Source of the DNA: SIG510 sp045540975
GTDB lineage: Bacteria > Bacillota > Clostridia > Oscillospirales > JAAYXM01
Length of the DNA stretch: 5,442 nt
Reading direction: 5' to 3'
Assembly (NCBI GenBank): GCA_045540975.1
Contig: JAZQIE010000119.1
Coordinates: 1-5,442 of the forward strand
Positions 1-5,096 of this stretch are shown here, piece after piece. The notes under the pieces are model-generated. The model was not told the DNA's origin and made no database searches. It worked only from the letters and a program-made list of their open reading frames with translations. Each line of letters starts with the position of its first letter. Position 1 is the first letter of the stretch. The position numbers were made by a program, and so were the translations under genes.

Positions 1-2
1 CT

Positions 3-98
3 GCGGTCAGCGCATTCCAGATTATCCCGTTTTTGTTCTATCCGTTTGCACTGCTTGTAAGCTCCTTGGTCTTCATCCTCGTCGGAAAAGAAAAGTAA
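3..98 (+). CDS. C-terminal end of an upstream protein, probably an integral membrane protein (partial)
   Basis: The reading frame starting at base 3 is open from the window edge to a TAA at 96-98 and encodes 31 residues. About 25 of these form one hydrophobic stretch (AFQIIPFLFYPFALLVSSLV and on), ending in the charged tail GKEK. That is the look of a final transmembrane helix followed by a short positively charged cytoplasmic end, as in many transporters. Of the other two forward frames, one stops at 58-60 and the other gives a non-hydrophobic product. The stop lies one base before the ATG of the metallophosphoesterase, so the two genes are probably cotranscribed. Too little is present to name a family. 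A multi-pass transporter is a guess from the helix alone. Confidence 0.55.
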   Translation, partial: AVSAFQIIPFLFYPFALLVSSLVFILVGKEK

Positions 99-99
99 G

Positions 100-804
100 A
101 TGCTTTGGCGCAGGAAACATACCGTCGAGCGGGTTTTGGCACGGGCGCGCACCCTTCCGCCCTTTGAGGCGAAGGCGTATGAGGAATCCGTCGCGCATTG
201 GCTGAAAACCGCATCCCCCGTCACCCCGAAACCGCTTGGGCTGAGGCTCATCACGGTGTCCGATACCCACGGTGACCTCGGCTTCGGAAACAAATTCGAG
301 GAGTTTTTTGCGGGGGTGGGGGAGTACGATTTGTGTCTGATTCTCGGGGATATTTGCCCGTATGAACTCGAGCGGATTTTGAAACTTGTCCCCAAGGATA
401 AGGTGTTGGCGCTGCGCGGCAATCATGACCGCCCCGACCTGCTCGACCAATTCGGCATCCCCAATCTAAACGGCAAGACCGTGTCAAAATGCGGCGTGAG
501 GTTTGCGGGGCTTGAAGGGAGTTTTCGGTATAAAAGCGGCGCGTGGCCCATGTACACCCACTTTGAAAGCCTGCTTCTTGCGAGCGCAATGCCTCGTGCG
601 GATGTCCTCCTCAGCCACGACACCGCGTTTTTCAAAGAGCAGTACAACCACGCCCATGCAGGGCTTGTCGGGGTGACGTATTACCTCCTCACCCATGGGG
701 TGGGGCATCACATCCACGGCCATCTGCATCGGTCTTACCGCGCGACCCATCCCAACGGCACGGTCGAGCATTGTGTCTACGGCTTGGAGTATCTCACAAT
801 TTAA
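100..804 (+). CDS. Calcineurin-like metallophosphoesterase, YfcE/MJ0936-like
   Basis: A 234-residue predicted cytoplasmic phosphoesterase of the binuclear-metal calcineurin-like superfamily. The motifs appear in canonical order: D-x-H in SDTHGD (D55, H57), GD in LILGDI (D84), GNHD (N108, H109), the single histidine in LLSHD (H173) and GHLH (H208, H210). These are the usual ligands for two divalent metal ions. The compact spacing resembles bacterial YfcE-type phosphodiesterases, but the substrate cannot be read from the sequence. The phosphoesterase fold begins near residue 48 (LRLITVSDTHG). It is preceded by a basic, helix-like extension of about 47 residues with no signal peptide or membrane segment. 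The ATG at 100 follows the upstream stop at 96-98 by one base. Its Shine-Dalgarno is weak (GGAAAAG at 84-90), so translation may rely on coupling. The only in-frame alternative seen near the fold is a GTG at 256, which would cut into the first metal motif, so 100 is preferred. The gene ends just before a terminator, separating it from the his operon. Confidence 0.9.
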   Translation: MLWRRKHTVERVLARARTLPPFEAKAYEESVAHWLKTASPVTPKPLGLRLITVSDTHGDLGFGNKFEEFFAGVGEYDLCLILGDICPYELERILKLVPKDKVLALRGNHDRPDLLDQFGIPNLNGKTVSKCGVRFAGLEGSFRYKSGAWPMYTHFESLLLASAMPRADVLLSHDTAFFKEQYNHAHAGLVGVTYYLLTHGVGHHIHGHLHRSYRATHPNGTVEHCVYGLEYLTI

Positions 805-808
805 CACA

Positions 809-851
809 CGAGTCGGTTTCCCGTTTCGGAGACCGACTCGCCTCTTTTTTT
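809..851 (+). terminator. Intrinsic (Rho-independent) terminator after the metallophosphoesterase gene
   Basis: The arms CGAGTCGGTTTCC (809-821) and GGAGACCGACTCG (828-840) pair over 13 positions with a single G-T wobble and a 6-base loop (822-827). A run of seven T residues at 845-851 follows after CCTC. It starts five bases past the metallophosphoesterase stop. There is no matching A-rich tract upstream of the left arm, so it should work on the + strand only. It insulates the his operon from the upstream unit. Confidence 0.93.
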
Positions 852-882
852 GCCCAAAATCCGTCTTTTTTTCGGAAACCCC

Positions 883-911
883 TTGACTTTATCGCATCAT
901 TACGTTAGTAT
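883..911 (+). promoter_or_regulatory. hisZp1: Candidate sigma-A promoter P1 for the his operon
   Basis: The -35 box TTGACT (883-888) and the -10 box TAGTAT (906-911) are separated by exactly 17 bases. Each box differs from consensus at one or two positions. Transcription would start near 917-919, leaving a leader of about 124 bases before hisZ. It lies downstream of the terminator and in the A+T-rich gap, as expected for an operon promoter. Seen directly: the boxes and spacing. Inferred: activity. Confidence 0.7.
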
Positions 912-916
912 AGTAA
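905..916 (+). promoter_or_regulatory. Near-palindrome over the P1 -10 box, possible operator
   Basis: TTAGTATAGTAA differs from the perfect palindrome TTAGTATACTAA at one base (G913). It covers the whole P1 -10 box, so a bound protein would exclude RNA polymerase. TrpR-family proteins (YerC-like) have been proposed as his regulators in Firmicutes and bind short palindromes of this general type. No regulator is seen in this window, so the assignment is speculative. Confidence 0.25.
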
Positions 917-942
917 AGTGATAAAGCAACTGCGAAAAACGG

Positions 943-971
943 TTGTGAAAGCGCGTAATCTGTGATATAAT
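943..971 (+). promoter_or_regulatory. hisZp2: Candidate sigma-A promoter P2 for the his operon, with extended -10
   Basis: The -35 box TTGTGA (943-948) and a perfect -10 box TATAAT (966-971) are separated by 17 bases. The -10 is preceded by TGA, giving the extended form TGnTATAAT. Transcription would start near 977-979, with a leader of about 64 bases. By its -10 this is the stronger of the two candidates. An inverted repeat (954-977) is centred on its -10 box, so a repressor bound there would block it. Confidence 0.7.
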
Positions 972-977
972 ATTACG
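954..977 (+). promoter_or_regulatory. Inverted repeat over the P2 -10 box, possible operator
   Basis: CGTAAT (954-959) and ATTACG (972-977) are perfect inverted copies separated by 12 bases, with the P2 TATAAT box inside the gap and against the right arm. The arms are 18 bases apart from start to start, about two helical turns, which would suit a dimeric DNA-binding protein. As an RNA structure it would be weak, and it mostly precedes the P2 start, so an operator is the more likely reading. Confidence 0.3.
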
Positions 978-992
978 TCTGTGATAAAATCA

Positions 993-1007
993 GCGAAATT
1001 GCTTCGC
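993..1007 (+). other. Small hairpin in the hisZ leader
   Basis: GCGAA (993-997) pairs with TTCGC (1003-1007) around a 5-base loop. A competing shorter pairing is TTGC (999-1002) with GCAA (1006-1009). Both fall between the P2 start and the hisZ Shine-Dalgarno and leave the latter free. No T tract follows, so this is not a terminator. It might stabilise the messenger 5' end, and the size makes chance plausible. Confidence 0.25.
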
Positions 1008-1027
1008 AAGGAGCATTGTTTTTGATT

Positions 1028-1032
1028 GGAGG
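1028..1032 (+). promoter_or_regulatory. Ribosome binding site of hisZ
   Basis: GGAGG ends nine bases before the ATG at 1042 and fixes that start. A second AAGGAG at 1008-1013 lies too far upstream for hisZ. It is eight bases before a TTG at 1022 in another frame, which opens only a 10-codon frame ending at 1054. Confidence 0.85.
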
Positions 1033-1041
1033 AAATCGGGA

Positions 1042-2139
1042 ATGGATGTATTAAAACAAGACGAAAAGGCGATTTTCGCCCTTCGCGCGCTCTACCGTAC
1101 TTACGGCTTTGCGCAATATAAAATGAGTAAGTTTGAGGAGTATGACCTCTACGTCCGAAACAAGAATTTTCTGGTGTCGGACCATATCATCACGTTTACC
1201 GACACGGACGGAAAACTCATGGCACTCAAGCCCGACGTCACTCTTTCCATCATCAAAAACAGCAAAGACGTGACCGACTCGGTGCAGAAGGTGTATTACA
1301 ACGAAAATGTCTACCGTGTCTCGCGCGGCACCCGTTCGTTTAAGGAGATTATGCAGGTGGGACTCGAGTGCATCGGTGCGGTGGATTCGTATTGCATTTT
1401 TGAGGTGTTAAAGCTTGCGTGCGAGAGTTTGGCTGTCATCTCTCCCGATTATGTTCTTGATATTTCAAACCTTGACATCATCTCCGAGGTTCTTGACTCG
1501 CTCGGTGTCTCCGAAGACGCGAGAAAGCGCCTGCTCACCTGTATCGGCGAGAAGAATCTGCACAGCATCTCCGCCATCTGCGCGGAGGAGGGGGTAGACG
1601 GGAGCGGTCTGCGCCGTCTGGTCGCAACCTACGGTGCGCCGAGCGATGTCCTCCCCGTGCTGCACGAAATCGTGCCGCAAAGCGCCGCACTCTCTCAGCT
1701 GGAAACCGTCCTCTCTGCGCTTGAACACAGCGGAGTCGCGGGAAACATCCGCATCGACTTCTCGGTGGTCGGTGATATGAATTACTACAACGGCTTTGTC
1801 TTCAAAGGCTTCATCAGCGGCATCGCAACCGGTGTCCTCTCGGGCGGTCAGTATGACAACCTGATGGGCAAGATGGGACGGAAATCCCGTGCCATCGGCT
1901 TTGCGGTGTATCTGGATTTACTCGAACAGCTTTCGGTGCACGAGCGCGAATATGACGTGGACGCGGTTATCCTCTATGACGAGAGTGCAGACCTTTCCGC
2001 CCTCGCGGATGCGCACAAGCTTCTTACCTCGAGCGGCATGAGTGTCACCGTCCAGCGAAACTTACCCGAAAAACTTCGTTATAAACAACTTCTGAAACTG
2101 CAGGAGAGGGGAGTCGAAATCATTGAAAACCATGCTTAA
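1042..2139 (+). CDS. hisZ: ATP phosphoribosyltransferase regulatory subunit HisZ
   Basis: A 365-residue paralogue of the catalytic core of histidyl-tRNA synthetase. It has no aminoacylation role but assembles with short-form HisG to make active, histidine-sensitive ATP phosphoribosyltransferase in the cytoplasm. Class II synthetase landmarks are visible: a PDVTLSI segment (64-70) where HisRS binds ATP/histidine, a motif-2-like region VYYNENVYRVSRGTRSF (84-100), and a motif-3-like region GGQYDNLMGKMG (268-279) with AIGFAVYLDLL (284-294). The HisRS arginines are missing where expected: the RGLxYYTG-type motif is GDMNYYNG (244-251), and the motif-3 GLER is VYLDLL. This fits HisZ rather than an active HisRS. 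About 70 residues follow motif 3, shorter than a full HisRS anticodon-binding domain. The next gene being short-form hisG settles the identity. The start at 1042 follows GGAGG. It is the first gene of the his operon, behind two candidate promoters. Confidence 0.95.
   Translation: MDVLKQDEKAIFALRALYRTYGFAQYKMSKFEEYDLYVRNKNFLVSDHIITFTDTDGKLMALKPDVTLSIIKNSKDVTDSVQKVYYNENVYRVSRGTRSFKEIMQVGLECIGAVDSYCIFEVLKLACESLAVISPDYVLDISNLDIISEVLDSLGVSEDARKRLLTCIGEKNLHSISAICAEEGVDGSGLRRLVATYGAPSDVLPVLHEIVPQSAALSQLETVLSALEHSGVAGNIRIDFSVVGDMNYYNGFVFKGFISGIATGVLSGGQYDNLMGKMGRKSRAIGFAVYLDLLEQLSVHEREYDVDAVILYDESADLSALADAHKLLTSSGMSVTVQRNLPEKLRYKQLLKLQERGVEIIENHA
2110..2113 (+). promoter_or_regulatory. Ribosome binding site deciding the hisG start
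   Basis: GGAG here, within the purine-rich run AGGAGAGGGGAG (2102-2113), is nine bases before a TTG at 2123 but eighteen before the ATG at 2132. Spacing therefore favours the TTG. The site lies inside the hisZ coding region, which suggests coupled translation. Confidence 0.55.
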
Positions 2140-2761
2140 TGTCGCGCTTCCGAAAGGAAGACTCGGCGAGAAGGTCTATGCCATGTTTGAAAAAGCAGGC
2201 TTCCCGTGTCCTTCCATCAAAGAAACGAACCGCAAACTCATCTTCGAAAACGAAGAAGTCGGTGTCCGCTATTTCTGGGTCAAGCCCTCGGACGTCGCAA
2301 TCTATGTCGAACGCGGCGCGGCGGATATCGGGGTCGCGGGGAAGGATATCTTGCTCGAGTACCGCCCCGATGTGTATGAACTTTTAGACCTCGACATCGG
2401 CAAATGCCGTATGGCGGTTGCGGCGCAGAAGGGCTTTCGTGACGATGTGCAAAAAACCCTGCGCGTTGCCACCAAATTTACCAACATCGCAAAGAATTAC
2501 TATGCGTCAAAGGGCCGTGACATTGATATGATTCACCTAAACGGCTCGATTGAGATTGCGCCCATCTTGGGCCTTTCCGACGTGATTGTCGACATTGTGG
2601 AAACCGGTACCACACTCAAGGAAAACAACCTCGAGGTGATTGAGACCATTGTCCCCATCAGCGCACGACTCATTGCCAACAAGGCAGGCTTCAAATTCAA
2701 GCAAGCCCCCATCGAGCGCATCGCAGAAAGCCTCGCGGTTCAAACGGAGGAGAAACAATGA
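2123..2761 (+). CDS. hisG: ATP phosphoribosyltransferase catalytic subunit HisG, short form
   Basis: Catalyses the first committed step of histidine synthesis, joining PRPP and ATP to give phosphoribosyl-ATP and pyrophosphate. The 212-residue protein opens with the family signature LNVALPKGRLGEKV (5-18). It contains the periplasmic-binding-like segment VERGAADIGVAGKDIL (62-77) and the PRPP-binding loop DIVETGTTLKENNL (157-170). It stops about 80 residues short of long HisG, so the C-terminal ACT-like histidine-sensing domain is absent. That is the HisG_S form that needs HisZ, encoded immediately upstream. Two starts are possible: TTG at 2123 (17-nt overlap with hisZ, well-placed Shine-Dalgarno) or ATG at 2132 (8-nt overlap, protein starting MLNVALPKGR, which matches the usual family N-terminus). 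The TTG is annotated because of the ribosome binding site, but the choice changes only three residues. The stop overlaps the hisD start in ATGA. Confidence 0.96.
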   Translation: MKTMLNVALPKGRLGEKVYAMFEKAGFPCPSIKETNRKLIFENEEVGVRYFWVKPSDVAIYVERGAADIGVAGKDILLEYRPDVYELLDLDIGKCRMAVAAQKGFRDDVQKTLRVATKFTNIAKNYYASKGRDIDMIHLNGSIEIAPILGLSDVIVDIVETGTTLKENNLEVIETIVPISARLIANKAGFKFKQAPIERIAESLAVQTEEKQ

Positions 2762-4038
2762 TTCGGATTTTACCATACAGCCAGGTGCCGCACTCCGAAA
2801 TCTTCGCGCGCGTCACCCCCACCGTGAATGTGGAGGCGGTGGTGTCGGAAATCATCGCAAACGTCCGCGCAAACGGAGATGCCGCGCTCTTTTCCTACTG
2901 CGAGAAGTTTGACCGCGCACACCTCACCGACCTTCGAGTCAGCGAGGCGGAAATCGAAGAAGCACTCGCACAGGTCTCTCCGCGCTTTCTCGAGATTTTG
3001 GAGCGCGCGGCAAGAAACATCCGCAAATTCCATGAAAAGCAAATCCGCTCAGGCTTCATCATAAACGATGAGCCGGGCATTCTGATGGGTCAGAAAATCA
3101 TCCCGGTCGACCGCGCGGGTCTCTATGTCCCGGGCGGCACCGCAACCTATCCGTCCACCGTCTTGATGGACGCCATCCCCGCAAAGCTTGCGGGCGTGCC
3201 CGACGTGGTCATCGTCACACCCCCAAATCCCGACGGTAAGGTAAACCCGGTCATCCTCGCGGCGGCGCGTGTGGCAGGTGTGGATCAAATCTTCAAGGTG
3301 GGCGGTGCGCAGGCAATCGCCGCGCTCGCCTTTGGCACCGAAACCGTCCCCAAGGCAGACAAAATCGTGGGCCCTGGAAATGCCTATGTCGCGGAAGCGA
3401 AAAAGCAGGTCTTCGGGCAGGTGTCCATCGACATGATTGCAGGCCCGAGCGAGATTCTGGTGGTCGCGGACGAGAGCGCAACCCCCGCCCATGTCGCGGC
3501 GGATCTGCTCTCTCAGGCAGAGCACGACAAACTCGCAAGCGCGGTGCTGGTCACCAATTCCATGACCCTTGCAGAGCGCGTGCAAGCGGAAATCGAGCGG
3601 CAGCTGGAATCCCTTCCGCGCCGCGAGATTGCGCGTGCATCCATTGATAACAACGGCAAAATCATTGTGGCGGACTCGCTTTCCGCCGCAATCGAAATCT
3701 CAAACGAACTCGCGCCCGAGCATTTGGAGCTTTGCGTGAAAAACCCGTTTGACTGGCTCGATTCCATCCGTCATGCAGGCTCGGTCTTCATGGGTCACAA
3801 CTGCCCCGAAGCGCTGGGGGACTATATGGCGGGCGCGAATCACACCCTGCCCACCTCGGGCACCGCGAAATTCTCAAGTCCTCTCTCGGTGGACGATTTC
3901 GTGAAAAAAACCCAGTACACCTACTTCACCGCGGATGCGCTGGGGCGGATTGCCGAGGATGTCGCATACTTTGCGGAGCAGGAAGGACTCTCCGCGCATG
4001 CAAAAAGCGCTACCATCCGTTTGGAGGAAACAAAATGA
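2758..4038 (+). CDS. hisD: Histidinol dehydrogenase HisD
   Basis: A zinc-dependent, NAD-linked cytoplasmic enzyme that performs the last two oxidations, histidinol to histidinal to histidine. The length of 426 residues is normal for the family. The signature IDMIAGPSE is at 224-232, preceded by VGPGNAYVAEAKK (204-216). Zinc ligands expected from the E. coli enzyme are all present: Q253 and H256 in LSQAEHD, D355 in EALGDYM and H414 in LSAHAKS. The catalytic Glu-His pair is E321-H322 in APEHLEL. Nothing essential is missing, so the enzyme should be active. The ATG at 2758 overlaps the hisG stop (ATGA) and lies seven bases after GGAGG (2746-2750). The end overlaps hisC in the same way. Confidence 0.98.
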   Translation: MIRILPYSQVPHSEIFARVTPTVNVEAVVSEIIANVRANGDAALFSYCEKFDRAHLTDLRVSEAEIEEALAQVSPRFLEILERAARNIRKFHEKQIRSGFIINDEPGILMGQKIIPVDRAGLYVPGGTATYPSTVLMDAIPAKLAGVPDVVIVTPPNPDGKVNPVILAAARVAGVDQIFKVGGAQAIAALAFGTETVPKADKIVGPGNAYVAEAKKQVFGQVSIDMIAGPSEILVVADESATPAHVAADLLSQAEHDKLASAVLVTNSMTLAERVQAEIERQLESLPRREIARASIDNNGKIIVADSLSAAIEISNELAPEHLELCVKNPFDWLDSIRHAGSVFMGHNCPEALGDYMAGANHTLPTSGTAKFSSPLSVDDFVKKTQYTYFTADALGRIAEDVAYFAEQEGLSAHAKSATIRLEETK

Positions 4039-5096
4039 GCAAGTTCATGAGCGGAAAGTTTTCCGCCCTCACCCCGTACACTCCGGGTGAGCAGCCAAAG
4101 GACATGAAATATGTAAAACTCAATACCAACGAAAGCCCGTTTCCGCCGTCACCTGCGGCAATCAAGCGTTCCGGGGAAGCGGCGGCGGAGTTGCAGCTCT
4201 ACCCCGACCCCGAATGCCGCGCCCTCACCGAGGCGGTGGCGGATACCTTGGGCGTTGGGTATGAAAACGTGCTCCTCACCAACGGGTCGGACGAGATTCT
4301 AAACTTCGCCTTCATGGCGTATTGCGATGAGACCACCCCCGCGGTCTTCCCGAATATCACCTACGGGTTTTACTCGGTCTTCGCGGAGTTAAACCGTGTC
4401 CCCTTCATCGAAATCCCCTTAAAAGCCGACTTCACCGTGGATGTGGATGCGGTCTGCTCTACTCACGGCACCGTGTTTCTCGCAAACCCCAACGCGCCCA
4501 CCGGCATCGAACTTCCGCAGTGTGACATCGTCCGCATTTTGGAGAGTGACCCTGAGAGAATCGTGGTGGTGGACGAAGCGTATGTAGACTTCGGGAGCGA
4601 GAGCGCGGTACCGCTTCTCGGCAAGTACCCAAACCTCCTCGTCACCCAAACCTTTTCCAAATCGCGCTCCATGGCAGGCGCGCGGCTGGGCTTCGGTGTG
4701 GGAAGCGCGGAACTCATGGGCGACCTCAACACGGTCAAATACTCCACCAACCCGTATAACATCAACCGCATGACCATGGCGGCAGGGCTTGGTACTTTGA
4801 AAGACGCGGAATACACCGCAAAAAACTGCAGGACAATCGAGGAAACCCGTACATACACCGCGGAAAAACTGAAATCCCTCGGCTTTGTCATGACCGAATC
4901 GAAGGCAAACTTCCTCTTTGTCAAGCACCCCAAACTGGACGGCGAGGCAACCTACCTCGCGCTCAAAGAAGCGGGGATTCTGGTGCGACATTTCACCAAA
5001 AAAGAAATCTCCGACTATAACCGAATCACGGTGGGCACACGCGCGCAAATGGACAGTTTGATCGCCGCGCTCACCCGTATTTTGGAGGAATTATGA
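4035..5096 (+). CDS. hisC: Histidinol-phosphate aminotransferase HisC
   Basis: A PLP-dependent fold-type I (class II-like subgroup) aminotransferase that moves the amino group of glutamate to imidazole acetol phosphate, giving histidinol phosphate. The 353-residue length is typical. Visible landmarks are the N-terminal substrate segment LNTNESPFPPSP (29-40), the NPNAPTG loop (151-157), D180 and Y183 in VVVDEAYVDF, the PLP lysine K209 in TFSKSRSMAGARLG with R217, and the C-terminal substrate-binding R330 in NRITVGT. The NPNNPTG loop often seen in HisC has Ala in place of the second Asn, a mild variation. Some HisC enzymes also act on aromatic amino acids, and this cannot be excluded, but the position between hisD and hisB fixes the main role. 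The ATG at 4035 overlaps the hisD stop (ATGA) and follows GGAGG (4023-4027) by seven bases. Confidence 0.97.
   Translation: MSKFMSGKFSALTPYTPGEQPKDMKYVKLNTNESPFPPSPAAIKRSGEAAAELQLYPDPECRALTEAVADTLGVGYENVLLTNGSDEILNFAFMAYCDETTPAVFPNITYGFYSVFAELNRVPFIEIPLKADFTVDVDAVCSTHGTVFLANPNAPTGIELPQCDIVRILESDPERIVVVDEAYVDFGSESAVPLLGKYPNLLVTQTFSKSRSMAGARLGFGVGSAELMGDLNTVKYSTNPYNINRMTMAAGLGTLKDAEYTAKNCRTIEETRTYTAEKLKSLGFVMTESKANFLFVKHPKLDGEATYLALKEAGILVRHFTKKEISDYNRITVGTRAQMDSLIAALTRILEEL
5084..5088 (+). promoter_or_regulatory. Ribosome binding site deciding the hisB start
   Basis: GGAGG lies four bases before the first of two tandem ATG codons (5093) and seven bases before the second (5096). The hisD and hisC genes each use a seven-base gap after the same GGAGG, so the second ATG is the better start here. 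Confidence 0.6.

Larger units (their letters stand above)
899..988 (+). repeat. Repeated short words ATTACGT and GTGATAAA in the his promoter region
   Basis: ATTACGT occurs at 899-905 and 972-978, and each copy is followed by GTGATAAA (919-926 and 981-988). The gap between the two words is 13 bases in the first case and 2 in the second. A third GTGATA lies at 962-967, against the P2 -10 box, and a variant GTGAAA at 945-950. The repeats bracket both promoters. They may be half-sites of a regulator, but in a 190-base A+T-rich region chance repetition is possible. Confidence 0.35.

Noticed and set aside
251..807. Antisense open frames opposite the metallophosphoesterase
   Set aside because: They conflict with a gene that keeps every phosphoesterase motif, and they show no domain of their own.
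695..886. Forward open frame of 63 codons overlapping the metallophosphoesterase end
   Set aside because: It runs through the terminator hairpin and into the P1 -35 box, has no ribosome binding site and no recognisable product.
980..990. Third -10-like element TGATAAAAT
   Set aside because: The sequence 17 bases upstream (GTGATA at 962-967) is a poor -35 and overlaps the P2 -10 box. It is better read as part of the GTGATA repeat set.
1042..2139. Annotation as histidyl-tRNA synthetase (hisS)
   Set aside because: The HisRS-specific arginines in the RGLxYYTG and GLER motifs are absent, the C-terminal domain is truncated, and short-form hisG follows directly. HisZ fits better.
3049..3585. Antisense open frame of 178 codons opposite hisD
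   Set aside because: It overlaps the most conserved part of hisD and its product is low in structure and rich in Cys, His and Arg. This is a shadow of hisD codon bias.
4419..5048. Long antisense open frame of 209 codons opposite hisC
   Set aside because: It lies wholly inside hisC, which has all its catalytic motifs. The product is rich in His, Arg, Cys and Phe without a recognisable domain, as expected for the complement of a G+C-biased gene.
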